64,000 bases of DNA from an uncultured Gellertiella sp. GTDB lineage: Bacteria > Pseudomonadota > Alphaproteobacteria > Rhizobiales > Rhizobiaceae. Position numbers and translations under genes: made by a program. Numbering within the stretch: the stretch's first letter is position 1; each line of letters opens with the position of its first letter. The stretch covers positions 2,200,001 through 2,264,000 of the forward strand of contig NZ_OY735139.1 of the NCBI RefSeq assembly GCF_963457605.1, read 5' to 3'. Positions 28,318-36,803 of this stretch are shown piece by piece. The notes beneath the pieces are model-generated. The model was given only the letters and a program-made list of their open reading frames with translations, searched no databases and was not told where the DNA came from.

Positions 28318-29466
28318 TCAGGCGCTCTTCCACGGTGCCGACTTGAACCAGGAGACGGTGTAGGCGGTGGCGGTCAGGATGGCGAAGCCGGCAAGATTGA
28401 CGGCAAGCGTCGGCAGGAAGGAGCGGTCGGTGCGGTCAAGCACGATGCCGAGGACCTGGGCGGTGAACATGCCGGTGATGAACACTGCGAGCGACTGCTG
28501 GCCAACCTTGCGCATGACATCGACGAGCCTGCCCTTCAGCCGGTGCCCGCCGGGACCCATGGCATGGGTGACGATATAGGCCAGTGCCAGGAAATGCACA
28601 TAGCGCAGGATGCCGAAGGCACTCTTGTCGGTCAGCGCCAAGATGCTCGCAGCGGCATGGTTGAAGAAGGCGACATTGTCGAGCACCAGATACCAGGCAA
28701 AGGGCACGGTGGCGACGACGATGGCAATCGCAACGGCCATCAGCCGCCTGTCCAGCCCGGGGACGGGCAGCGTGCGGCGCATGATGAAGAAGCCGGTGAA
28801 GAAGACCAGCTGCCAGCCAAAGGGATTGAAGAACCAGGTCCGCGTCGTCCAGGGTTCTGCCGGAAGCAGCAGCAGGCCCGCCTGGGTGAAGCCCCAGAGC
28901 ACGGCCATCAGCACGAAGGGCAGGGCGCGGTGCAGCCGCTCGGCCAGCAGCATCACCGGCATCAGGGCAAGGATCACCATATACATCGGCAAAATGTCGA
29001 AATAGTTCGCGACATAGGTGAGCGTGAACAGGTGCGGCAGCAGCGTTGCCGGTGTCTGGAAGAACATGTCGAGGTTGAGGCTGTTGATGTAGGTCGAGCC
29101 ATCCGGCTTCAGCCCGGCCACCGCCATCAGGGTGGCGACCGCGATGAACAGGCAGATATGCGCCCAGTAGATCTGCCAGATCCGGTGGACGATCCGGGCG
29201 GTCAGCACCAGCAGGCCCTCCCGGTCGAACAGCCGTCCGAAGGCGATGGAGGAGGCCATGCCGGACAGGAAGACGAAGATCTCGGTCGCATCGGAAAAGC
29301 CGAAGCGCGCCGGTATCCACAGCGCCCATTCGTCATAGGGGACATGGGCGACGAAGATGATGAACATCCCCATCCCCCGGAAGAAGTCGAGCCGGGGATC
29401 GCGGACCTTCTTGGCCGGTACCATCGCCGCAGCGATTTCGGGATCAAAAACTGTTTTTGTAAGCAT
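28318..29466 (-). CDS. opgC: OpgC-family acyltransferase-like membrane protein
   Basis: 382 aa from ATG 29466; a TTG at 29487 is less likely. About ten hydrophobic segments follow the N-terminal motif RDPRLDFFRGMGMFIIFVAH, and EIFVFLSGMASSIAFGR is typical of OpgC. OpgC proteins add succinyl groups to osmoregulated periplasmic glucans (cyclic beta-glucan in rhizobia); homologues also occur without that role. The start lies inside the last codons of the ThDP enzyme gene (23-bp overlap), an unusual coupling between functionally unrelated families. Confidence 0.9.
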   Translation of the reverse strand: MLTKTVFDPEIAAAMVPAKKVRDPRLDFFRGMGMFIIFVAHVPYDEWALWIPARFGFSDATEIFVFLSGMASSIAFGRLFDREGLLVLTARIVHRIWQIYWAHICLFIAVATLMAVAGLKPDGSTYINSLNLDMFFQTPATLLPHLFTLTYVANYFDILPMYMVILALMPVMLLAERLHRALPFVLMAVLWGFTQAGLLLLPAEPWTTRTWFFNPFGWQLVFFTGFFIMRRTLPVPGLDRRLMAVAIAIVVATVPFAWYLVLDNVAFFNHAAASILALTDKSAFGILRYVHFLALAYIVTHAMGPGGHRLKGRLVDVMRKVGQQSLAVFITGMFTAQVLGIVLDRTDRSFLPTLAVNLAGFAILTATAYTVSWFKSAPWKSA

Positions 29467-31078
29467 CGGCGTCAAACTCGCAGGCAATCAGGCTGAATGT
29501 GTCCCGGGCGGCGGTATCGCTGAGCGCGGTGCCAAGGCTGTGTGCGTCCCGCACGGTTTGGCCGGAGCCACCGAACCCTCTGGCAATCGCGGCAAAATCG
29601 GTCCGCCCCAGCGCAATTCCGGCGGGGGCAAGCCCGGAGGCCGCCTGTTTCATGGCGATCAGCGCCAGGCTCTGGTCCTGGAACACCAGCACGGTGACGG
29701 GCAGGGCAAGATCGCGCAGCGTTGCAAGTTCGCCGATCCCCATTTCCAGCCCGCCATCGCCCATCACGGCGATGACGCGGCGTCCGGGGTTGGCGCGGCT
29801 TGCGCCGATTGCCAGCGGCAGGGCGGCGGCCATGGTGCAGAAACCTGCCGATTGCAAGAGATGCAGCGGATGCTTTGCCCGCCATTTCTGCGACAGCAGA
29901 ATGCGGTGCGCCCCGCTGTCGACGGTAACGATGGCGTCCTCGCCCGCAGCCTTCGCCAGCGCATCGATGATTGCATGCGGGCCCCAGGCTGCCGGCGTTG
30001 CAAATTGCCGGTCGAGTGCCTGTCGTGCCCTGACCGGTTCGCCTTCCGGCCAGCTGCTGCCCGGGGAAACGGAGGCTTCCAGTGCCCGTATTGCCCGGTC
30101 CACCGGCGCGGTCAGGCGCAAGCCCGCGTGATGCATGGCATGATCGGCGGGGGCAGCGGTCAGTTCGATCATCCGTGCGGGATCGTCGAGCAGATCCAGC
30201 CAGCCGAGGCGCATTTCGATCGGATCATAGCCGACCATCAGCAGCAGGTCTGAAGCCCGCACGAGGTCGAGCAGGACCCGGTCGGCTGCGGGCGACAGGC
30301 CGGCACCGCCCAGCGACAACGGGTGGTCTTCCGAAAGGATGCCCTTGCCCTTGTAGGTGGTGATCACGGGAATGCAGCGCTTTTCGGCAAGTGCCCGGAG
30401 CGCGGTGCCCGCACCATGGCGCGCCGCCTCGAAGCCCGCAAGGATCAGCGGCCTGTCGGCTGCAGCCAGCCGTGCGGCGAGCGACTGGATCGCGGGATCG
30501 GCAGGGCTGATGGTGGGCAGGACGGTCTGCGGCGGGGCAATTGCCTTCGCCTTCCGGTCGGGCATGGCGGCAACGGCGGGGGAGAGATCAAGATGCACGG
30601 GCCCCATCGGTTCGGCAAGCGCGATGGCAAGTGCCCGCGCAACGGTCGGCCCGGCGCTTTCCTCGTTGATTTCAAAGCTTGCCTTGACCAGCGGGCGCAG
30701 CATTGCCGCATGGTCGATCACCTGATGGGTGTAGCGGGCGCGGGTATCGCGGTCGACCACGCCGGAGATCACGATCAGCGGCACATGTTCCTGGCTGGCA
30801 TCGGCAATGCCGTTGACCGCATTGGCAAGACCCGGACCCACCGTCGTGACCAGCAGGCCCGGCGTGGCGGTGGTGGTGGCAGCGCCGGCGGCCATCAGGG
30901 CGGCTGCGGTTTCATGCCGGGCGAGATTGAAGGCGATGCCTGCCTTTTCCAGCGCATCCACCAGCGTCACCACCTCGCCGCCCGGCATGCCGAAGGCGAG
31001 GCGGATGCCATGCGCGTGGAGCGTCTTCGCCACGGTATCGGCAACGCGGGCAGAGGCGGAAGCGGTCTCGACAGTCAT
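29444..31078 (-). CDS. Thiamine diphosphate-dependent enzyme (acetolactate synthase-like)
   Basis: 544 aa with three domains: PYR domain with the cofactor-activating Glu in LARHETAAALMAAG near residue 56, a central domain (about 190-320), and a PP domain with GDGGLEMGIGE near 440. The usual ThDP motif ends in Asn about 25-30 residues after GDG; here the matching place reads VFQDQSLAL, so the Asn ligand appears replaced. Relatives include acetolactate synthase and benzoylformate or sulfoacetaldehyde-type enzymes. No small regulatory subunit gene is adjacent, so it is probably not a biosynthetic IlvB. The reaction is unknown; it overlaps opgC. Confidence 0.85.
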   Translation of the reverse strand: MTVETASASARVADTVAKTLHAHGIRLAFGMPGGEVVTLVDALEKAGIAFNLARHETAAALMAAGAATTTATPGLLVTTVGPGLANAVNGIADASQEHVPLIVISGVVDRDTRARYTHQVIDHAAMLRPLVKASFEINEESAGPTVARALAIALAEPMGPVHLDLSPAVAAMPDRKAKAIAPPQTVLPTISPADPAIQSLAARLAAADRPLILAGFEAARHGAGTALRALAEKRCIPVITTYKGKGILSEDHPLSLGGAGLSPAADRVLLDLVRASDLLLMVGYDPIEMRLGWLDLLDDPARMIELTAAPADHAMHHAGLRLTAPVDRAIRALEASVSPGSSWPEGEPVRARQALDRQFATPAAWGPHAIIDALAKAAGEDAIVTVDSGAHRILLSQKWRAKHPLHLLQSAGFCTMAAALPLAIGASRANPGRRVIAVMGDGGLEMGIGELATLRDLALPVTVLVFQDQSLALIAMKQAASGLAPAGIALGRTDFAAIARGFGGSGQTVRDAHSLGTALSDTAARDTFSLIACEFDADAYKNSF

Positions 31079-31179
31079 CAGAAAATCAGTCCTTCGCGAA
31101 AACGTGAAGCCGGGTCAATTGCCGGATTCATCATGAGTCTTTAGGTAGTTCAATGTCGATGCGGCAAGGAGAATGCCCG

Positions 31180-31974
31180 ATGAAACTGCCTTCATTGTTG
31201 ATCCTGACCCTGGCCGCGGCTTCGCCCGCTCTCGCCGCCACCAGTTGCGGTGGGGCGACACCCTGTTCGGTCAAGCTTGGCGACTACCGCATCGAAGTGC
31301 CCAAGGGGGAAAAACCGAAGGGCGCGCTGGTGTTCTTCCACGGTTATGCCAGTTCCGCAGCGGACCAGATGAAGCATCGGGCGCTGGTCGATGCGGCGCT
31401 GAAGCACGGTCTCGCCTTTGTTGCCGTCGATGGCAAGGATGGCGTCTGGTCGCTGCCGAACCTGCCGGAGAAGGGCCGTAACGACCCTGTATTCATCGAT
31501 CAGGTCGTTTCCGACGTCACCAAGCGCTTCGGCATTCAGCCGAAAGACATGGTGATCGGCGGCTTCTCGCTCGGCGCGTCGGCTGCCTGGTACACGGTCT
31601 GCCGAGAAGGCGACCGGTTTGCCGCGTCTGTGACTTTTTCCGGTGTATTCTGGGACCCGCTGCCAAAGCCGGAGGATTGCACGAGCGCCATTCCGCCGAT
31701 GATCCACTTTCACGGCCGGGCGGACAAGACCTTTCCGCTCGAAGGGCGCGCGCTCGGCGGACGGTTCCATCAGGGCAATACTTTCAAGAGTTTCGGTGTG
31801 GTCCGTGCCAGCGCCACCTGTGGTCCCAAGCGCGAGACGAAGGTGATTGCCGGCATTTCCTGCGAGGTTGCCCCTGGCTGTTCCCGTGGCGAAAGCGCGC
31901 TTTGCCTGCACAAGGGCGGTCATGAGGTCAATCCTGCCAATCTCGATGCGGGGCTGACGGAGCTCGGTTTCTAG
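31180..31974 (+). CDS. Secreted alpha/beta hydrolase (PHB-depolymerase/LpqC-like)
   Basis: 264 aa from ATG 31180. Residues 1-19 form a signal peptide ending in ALA. The nucleophile elbow GGFSLGASAAW is near residue 128, and the C-terminal GGHEVNPA supplies the probable catalytic His. Paired cysteines (in TSCGGATPC and the CEVAPGCSRGESALC region) suggest disulfides, fitting a periplasmic location. The fold resembles esterases called polyhydroxybutyrate depolymerase or feruloyl-esterase-like; the real substrate is not evident. The gene stands alone. Confidence 0.85.
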   Translation: MKLPSLLILTLAAASPALAATSCGGATPCSVKLGDYRIEVPKGEKPKGALVFFHGYASSAADQMKHRALVDAALKHGLAFVAVDGKDGVWSLPNLPEKGRNDPVFIDQVVSDVTKRFGIQPKDMVIGGFSLGASAAWYTVCREGDRFAASVTFSGVFWDPLPKPEDCTSAIPPMIHFHGRADKTFPLEGRALGGRFHQGNTFKSFGVVRASATCGPKRETKVIAGISCEVAPGCSRGESALCLHKGGHEVNPANLDAGLTELGF

Positions 31975-31985
31975 AGCTCCGTCAG
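31954..31985. terminator. Perfect 12-bp inverted repeat over the hydrolase stop codon
   Basis: CTGACGGAGCTC (31954-31965) and GAGCTCCGTCAG (31974-31985) pair perfectly around an 8-base loop, and the TAG stop (31972-31974) lies at the edge of the loop. It stands between two converging genes and is followed by a T-rich stretch, so a bidirectional terminator is likely. The last coding codons are part of the stem. Confidence 0.7.
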
Positions 31986-31998
31986 TCATTTGTTTCGG

Positions 31999-32481
31999 TC
32001 AGTCGTTGCGGGCCTTGACGACGAAGGCAACCACGACGCCGAAAATGATATGGCCGACGAGCGAGGCCCAGGTCAGCGGGATGAAGCCGAGGAAGGCCGG
32101 CAGCCCGCCGATCAGATGCGCCATCACATAGAGGGCGAAGACCCAGAGACCGGTGCCGAAGCCGATGCCGGTCAGAAGCAGCGGCAGCGACGGGAAGATC
32201 AGCCGCTGCAGCGGGCGGGCGATGAAGAGATAGCCGATCGGATAGAATATGATGCCGACCGATCCGTGGATCAGTTCGGCAAGCGCACGGCTCGACAGGC
32301 CGAAGACGGTCTGCACGAGGCCGGCCGGCTCCAGCGGACCGCCGACAAAGATCGGCGTGATGAACCGGGCCCACACTTCCCAGCTGAGATCGGCGGCGAC
32401 CCCGGCAAGAATGATGGTGATGATCAGGCGGCTGGTTACTTCGGGAAACAGCGAGGCGCTGCGGCTTTCGGTCATGGTCAT
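31999..32481 (-). CDS. Four-helix membrane protein, unknown function
   Basis: 160 aa, not recognised. Four hydrophobic segments are visible at about residues 18-38, 65-90, 95-125 and 128-155, with short polar ends. There is no signal peptide or known motif. It follows the TPR-protein gene by 20 bp on the same strand and is the last gene of the sigma-factor unit, so it is probably co-expressed with it. Confidence 0.8.
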   Translation of the reverse strand: MTMTESRSASLFPEVTSRLIITIILAGVAADLSWEVWARFITPIFVGGPLEPAGLVQTVFGLSSRALAELIHGSVGIIFYPIGYLFIARPLQRLIFPSLPLLLTGIGFGTGLWVFALYVMAHLIGGLPAFLGFIPLTWASLVGHIIFGVVVAFVVKARND

Positions 32482-32501
32482 GGTGTTGTCCTCCTCAAGG
32501 T

Positions 32502-33818
32502 TCAGTGCATGGCCCGGATTTCGATCGAGCGCATCAGGCGGTCTTCCGCCTTCAGCCCGCGACGAACCTGCCGGATACGGGAAAGGCCTTCGGCATCGCC
32601 GTTGAGGCCCGCTGCCTTGGCAAGCGCCAGCACGAAGAAATCGCGCTGCGCATTGCTGCCGCCGAGTTTCGGCATGTTGCGCACGAGATGATCAAGCATC
32701 TGCCGGTCGGCAGCCGTGCCGAGGCCGGAAAGGATGCGGCCAAGCGGAACGCCGACTTCGCCGGCAACCCTTGCCTGATCGCCGGGACCCATCGCCCGCT
32801 CCTCGATGCTGACCAGCAGTTCCCGGGCGCTGCCATAGTCGCCGATCGCCACCAGGGCTGCCAGATTATGCATGGCGGCAAAGATCAGCGTCGTGTCGGT
32901 GCGGCGGCGGCGGGCCACTTCGGCCAGATCCTGCCAGCGCGAGCCGACATGGACGCCGCTCTGGTTGAGCCGCCACAGCAGCGACACCGCATTGGCCATG
33001 TCGCGGAAATCGTCGGTCTGGGTCGGGCGGACATCCTCGTCATAGATGTCGAGAACCCGCTCATGATCGCCCTGCTCGAGATGCAGCAGCGCCAGATGCC
33101 AGGCCATGTGGAACGAGAAGTTGTTGCAGCGCGACCAGGCGCGGCGGCTCTGTTCCAGCCAGTCAATGCCCTCGCCCGTCGCGCCACGCATTTCATGCAC
33201 GTGGGAAACGGCATGCAGGCCCCAGCTGTCGTTCGGCTCCAGCGAGACGGCGCGGCGACCGATCAGTTCGGCCTCGTCATAATGGCCGTGCTCTTCCAGC
33301 GCAAAGGCGTGGCAGCCGAGAATGAAGCCGGCGGCCGGCATGTCCTGGCTCCAATGGGTAAGCGCCCTGGTGCTGCTTTCCAGCATGCCCCTGGCATCAC
33401 CCGTCATGAAGCGCAGAGCCTGGGCGATCTTGAAGGGCAGGAAGGCGGCGGGCTTGTGGGCAAAGCCCCGGTCAAGCGTCCGGGCGGCCTCGGCAAACGA
33501 GATGTTGGCGGCATCGTCCAGCGCGCTCACCAGCACCCGCTCGTCATCGGTGCCGCCATCCCTGGCGGCAAGCGCACCACGGGCGGCGTCAAGCGCCTTG
33601 GCGGCATTCGGCACCAGTTCGGAGCGGGCGAGGATGAGATTGGCAAAGCCGCGCAGCGCAAAGGCACCGACATGGTTGGGGTCGGCGGCAAGTGCAGCTT
33701 CCAGCTGCGGGCCGGTCTCGGGCCGATGCGCCGCAAGACCAAACACGGCACCCTCGAACGCCTGGGTGGCTTTCATATCCGTGGTGCTGGCGGAAAAATC
33801 GAAACGGTCTTTCATCAT
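32502..33818 (-). CDS. TPR protein of the TTC38-like family
   Basis: 438 aa, almost wholly helical, with degenerate tetratricopeptide repeats (for example HYDEAELIGRRAVSLEPNDSWGLHAVSHV and HLALLHLEQGDHERVLDIYDE), matching the TTC38 group, which is widespread in proteobacteria and of unknown molecular function. Its ATG shares a base with the anti-sigma stop (TGATG), so it is part of the sigma-factor operon. No signal peptide is seen, so it is cytoplasmic. It could be a binding partner in the stress response or its main output. Confidence 0.85.
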   Translation of the reverse strand: MMKDRFDFSASTTDMKATQAFEGAVFGLAAHRPETGPQLEAALAADPNHVGAFALRGFANLILARSELVPNAAKALDAARGALAARDGGTDDERVLVSALDDAANISFAEAARTLDRGFAHKPAAFLPFKIAQALRFMTGDARGMLESSTRALTHWSQDMPAAGFILGCHAFALEEHGHYDEAELIGRRAVSLEPNDSWGLHAVSHVHEMRGATGEGIDWLEQSRRAWSRCNNFSFHMAWHLALLHLEQGDHERVLDIYDEDVRPTQTDDFRDMANAVSLLWRLNQSGVHVGSRWQDLAEVARRRRTDTTLIFAAMHNLAALVAIGDYGSARELLVSIEERAMGPGDQARVAGEVGVPLGRILSGLGTAADRQMLDHLVRNMPKLGGSNAQRDFFVLALAKAAGLNGDAEGLSRIRQVRRGLKAEDRLMRSIEIRAMH

Positions 33819-34069
33819 CAGTTCTGCTCCCCGATGGAGGTGTTATGGCTGTTGCTCCTGAGGTTCAGGCGCTCGAAAAGATCTGTCGGCACCGCTTCGG
33901 CGCGGAAGCTGGCAGCGGCAAGCGAGCGCAGGTTTTTCAGGCTGCGCACATAGGCGCGGCAATTGGTGCACTGGAGGAGGTGAAGGCCGATCAGAAGGCG
34001 GGATTTGCGACCGCCCTCGTGGCTTACGTAATCGCTGGCGACGCCAGGTATGTCTTTGCAGGTGAGCAC
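33818..34069 (-). CDS. Zinc-binding anti-sigma factor (zf-HC2/ChrR-like)
   Basis: 83 aa. The H-x3-C-x2-C motif of zinc anti-sigma proteins is present (LHLLQCTNC around residue 30-37) with an upstream Cys at residue 4. No membrane segment follows, so this is a soluble anti-sigma factor that would hold the cognate ECF sigma factor until a signal (often redox) releases it. It lies 135 bp downstream of the sigma gene and overlaps the TPR gene by one base. Confidence 0.85.
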   Translation of the reverse strand: MLTCKDIPGVASDYVSHEGGRKSRLLIGLHLLQCTNCRAYVRSLKNLRSLAAASFRAEAVPTDLFERLNLRSNSHNTSIGEQN

Positions 34070-34204
34070 GGTATCGATGCCTTTCCAGTCGGGTTGTCGC
34101 GTCGTTCTGGCCGTTAGACTGGGGACGGGCTCGCCTGTTACAGAAATATATGATCACATGTTTGTGAAGCGGATATTAACCGTGATTCCAGGCGTCAGGG
34201 CGGC

Positions 34205-34876
34205 TCACGCACCCTTGCCCGACAGCCTTGCCTCGACCTGATTGCGCAGCCGTCCGCGGGCCCTGTGCAACAGGATTCTCTGGTTTTCAGGGGTCAGCGA
34301 CAGGGCTTCGCACACTTCGGCGGCGGATTTGCCCTCGACATCGCGCATGATCAGCACGGCGCGCTGGCCATCGGGAAGGCTGTCGATCAACTGGCGGACA
34401 TGTTTCCACAGTTCCCGGCCCGCAACGATTCGCTCGGGCGTCAGCCCGTCGAAGGAGGCAGGCTGTTCGCGCCAGTGGCCACGCGCATCGAACCGGTCAG
34501 CCGGAATGTCGACGCCTGCGGCGCTGTCATCACCCGCCTCGTCGGCCAGCGCGGTATAGCGGCCTTCCTTGCGGGCGTGGGTCTTGGCCTTGTTGAGGAG
34601 GATGGCGATGATCCAGCTCGACAGTTGCGAGCGCTCTTCGAAGCGGGAAACATTGGCAAGTACGGAAAGCCAGGTTTCCTGGGCAATGTCTTCCGCCGCC
34701 GCCCGGTTCTTCACGATGGTCTGGGCAAGGCCGACAAGGGCTGCGTGATGGCGTTCGACGAGCGCGCGCAGGGCAGAGGGATCCCCGCCTTTCAGCCGGG
34801 CCAGAAAATCGGCGTCGGCATGAATGCGCAGGGCAAAGCCTGCCGCCGCAATCCAGAATCCGATCGATACTGCCAA
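34205..34876 (-). CDS. ECF-type RNA polymerase sigma factor
   Basis: Up to 223 aa from TTG 34876. Region 2 is clear (NRAAAEDIAQETWLSVLANV, SSWIIAILLNKAKTHARK) and region 4 ends in GQRAVLIMRDVEGKSAAEVC and NQRILLHRARGRLRN. Between them a long linker contains WREQPASFDGLTPERI. The start is uncertain: no ATG or GTG exists in frame before the conserved part, so a TTG (or rarer codon) must serve, or the natural N-terminus begins near HADADFLARLKGGD. It directs transcription of a small regulon, presumably including its own operon (anti-sigma, TPR and membrane protein). The 217 bp upstream contain no gene. Confidence 0.9.
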   Translation of the reverse strand: MAVSIGFWIAAAGFALRIHADADFLARLKGGDPSALRALVERHHAALVGLAQTIVKNRAAAEDIAQETWLSVLANVSRFEERSQLSSWIIAILLNKAKTHARKEGRYTALADEAGDDSAAGVDIPADRFDARGHWREQPASFDGLTPERIVAGRELWKHVRQLIDSLPDGQRAVLIMRDVEGKSAAEVCEALSLTPENQRILLHRARGRLRNQVEARLSGKGA

Positions 34877-35093
34877 TGCACCCCCGACACCGCCTAAGCG
34901 GATCTGGCCGCGAAGCGCAGCCAGCCATGGGGTTCTAGCGGAAAAAATCGAAAACCGGAATTGGCCAGGCCGAATTAGCTGCCGGAATTCTGAAGCGCGG
35001 CGCGTTTTGCTGGATTCAACAGAGCCGCGCTTTCGCTCTCATGTTGCGCATATGCGTTATCGTTCAACCGAGGGCGATTGAACGCGACATGCG

Positions 35094-35882
35094 TTAGCGG
35101 TTCTTGAACCGGGCGGGGCGTTTTTCGACAAAGGCCGCCATGCCTTCCTTCTGGTCGTCGAGCGCGAACATCGCGTGGAACACCCGGCGCTCATGCCGCA
35201 GCCCCTCGGCAAGGTTGACCTGGTCGGCGCGGTGGATGGCTTCCTTGACCATCATGGTGGCGGGCATCGACTGGGACGCGATGGTGTCGGCGGTGCGAAG
35301 CGCGTCCTCGACCAGTTCGGCAGCAGGCAGGATGCGGGAGACGAGGCCCGCCCGTTCCGCCTCGGCGGCATCCATCATCCGCCCGGTCAGGCACATTTCC
35401 ATCGCCTTGGAGCGTCCGATCAGCCGGGTCAGCCGCTGGCTGCCGCCCATGCCCGGCATCACACCGAGCTTGATTTCCGGCTGGCCGAATTTCGCGGTGT
35501 CGGCAGCGAGGATGAAATCGCACATCATCGCCAGTTCGCAGCCGCCGCCAAGCGCATAGCCGACGACCGCAGCAATCACCGGCTTGCGCAGGCCCGCCAT
35601 CCGGTCCCAGGCGGAAAACCAGTCGTTGGAATACATGTCGATATAGGTGGCCGACTGCATTTCCTTGATGTCGGCCCCGGCGGCGAAGGCCTTGTCCGAC
35701 CCCGTCACCACCATGCAGCCGATCTCCGGACTGGCATCGAAACCTTCGAGGGCCTCAAGCAGTTCGGATGTCAGCTGCGCATTGATCGCGTTCAGCGCCT
35801 TTGGCCGGTTGAGGGTCACGAGCCCGACACGGCCACGGGTTTCGGCAAGGATGGTCTCGTAAGTCGTGGTGACGGGGGTCAT
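35094..35882 (-). CDS. Enoyl-CoA hydratase (crotonase family)
   Basis: 262 aa. The oxyanion-hole segments [11 protein letters not shown] (near residue 65) and the catalytic region [16 protein letters not shown] with the two conserved Glu positions (GGCELA and [14 protein letters not shown]) are intact. It would hydrate short enoyl-CoA such as methacrylyl-CoA, matching step three of valine breakdown. It is the last gene of a minus-strand unit with isobutyryl-CoA dehydrogenase, 3-hydroxyisobutyryl-CoA hydrolase and 3-hydroxyisobutyrate dehydrogenase. Confidence 0.93.
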   Translation of the reverse strand: MTPVTTTYETILAETRGRVGLVTLNRPKALNAINAQLTSELLEALEGFDASPEIGCMVVTGSDKAFAAGADIKEMQSATYIDMYSNDWFSAWDRMAGLRKPVIAAVVGYALGGGCELAMMCDFILAADTAKFGQPEIKLGVMPGMGGSQRLTRLIGRSKAMEMCLTGRMMDAAEAERAGLVSRILPAAELVEDALRTADTIASQSMPATMMVKEAIHRADQVNLAEGLRHERRVFHAMFALDDQKEGMAAFVEKRPARFKNR

Positions 35883-35896
35883 GGTCAGCTGTTTCC

Positions 35897-36784
35897 TCAG
35901 GCACTCAGGTCGCGCAGATGGCGGATGATCGCGGAGAAGTCTTCCTGTCCATGGCCGGATTTGTCAAATGCCGTGTAGAGTTCGGTGGCATGGGCACCGA
36001 GCGGCGTGCTGGCTCCGCTGGCCGCCGCCGCCTCCTGCGACAGTTTCAGGTCCTTCAGCATCAGGGCACTGGCAAAGCCCGGCCGGTAATCCCGGTTGGC
36101 GGGCGAGGCGGGAACCGGGCCGGGGACCGGGCAATTGCTGGTCAGCGCCCAGCACTGGCCGGACGAGGTCGAGGCGACGTCAAACAGCGCCTGATGGGAA
36201 AGGCCGAGCTTTTCCGCCAGCACGAAGGCTTCGCTGACCGCCGCCATGGAAATGCCGAGGATCATGTTGTTGCAGATCTTGGCCGCCTGGCCCGCCCCTG
36301 CCTCACCGCAATGGACGAGCCGCTTGCCCATTGCCTCCAGCACCGGTTTTGCCCGGGCAAAAGCCTCTGGCGACCCACCGGCCATGAAGGTGAGCGTACC
36401 CGCCGCAGCGCCGCCGGTGCCGCCGGAAACCGGCGCATCCAGCGACATCTGGCCGGCACCTGCCGCAAGCCCATGCGCCTTGCGGGCGCTCCCGACATCG
36501 ATGGTCGAGCAATCGATCAGCAGCGAGCCGGATCTGGCAAGCGGGATCAGGCTCTCCCAGACAGAGAGCACATGCCGTCCGGCGGGCAGCATGGTGACGA
36601 TGACGGACGCATCCCGGGCAGCCTCTTCGGCAGACGCGGCAATCGCCACCCCCCGGTCGCGGGCCTCGGCAAGGCTTGCCTCCGCCAGATCGAAGCCGGT
36701 GACGGCAAAGCCCGCCCGGACGAGATTGGCAGCCATCGGGCCGCCCATGTTTCCAAGGCCGATGAAGGCAATTGTCTCTGCCAT
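35897..36784 (-). CDS. mmsB: 3-hydroxyisobutyrate dehydrogenase
   Basis: 295 aa from ATG 36784, preceded by GGAAAGGAAAA. The N-terminal NAD motif [19 protein letters not shown] and [16 protein letters not shown] (substrate signature near residue 120), plus the catalytic Lys in [14 protein letters not shown] near 170, define the beta-hydroxyacid dehydrogenase family. It oxidises 3-hydroxyisobutyrate to methylmalonate semialdehyde. It lies 14 bp upstream of the hydratase gene and directly after the hydrolase gene. Confidence 0.93.
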   Translation of the reverse strand: MAETIAFIGLGNMGGPMAANLVRAGFAVTGFDLAEASLAEARDRGVAIAASAEEAARDASVIVTMLPAGRHVLSVWESLIPLARSGSLLIDCSTIDVGSARKAHGLAAGAGQMSLDAPVSGGTGGAAAGTLTFMAGGSPEAFARAKPVLEAMGKRLVHCGEAGAGQAAKICNNMILGISMAAVSEAFVLAEKLGLSHQALFDVASTSSGQCWALTSNCPVPGPVPASPANRDYRPGFASALMLKDLKLSQEAAAASGASTPLGAHATELYTAFDKSGHGQEDFSAIIRHLRDLSA

Positions 36785-36803
36785 GGGTTTTCCTTTCCGG
36801 AGT

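Noticed and set aside
29444-31078. Biosynthetic acetolactate synthase large subunit
   Set aside because: No small-subunit gene, altered cofactor motif and no branched-chain neighbours.
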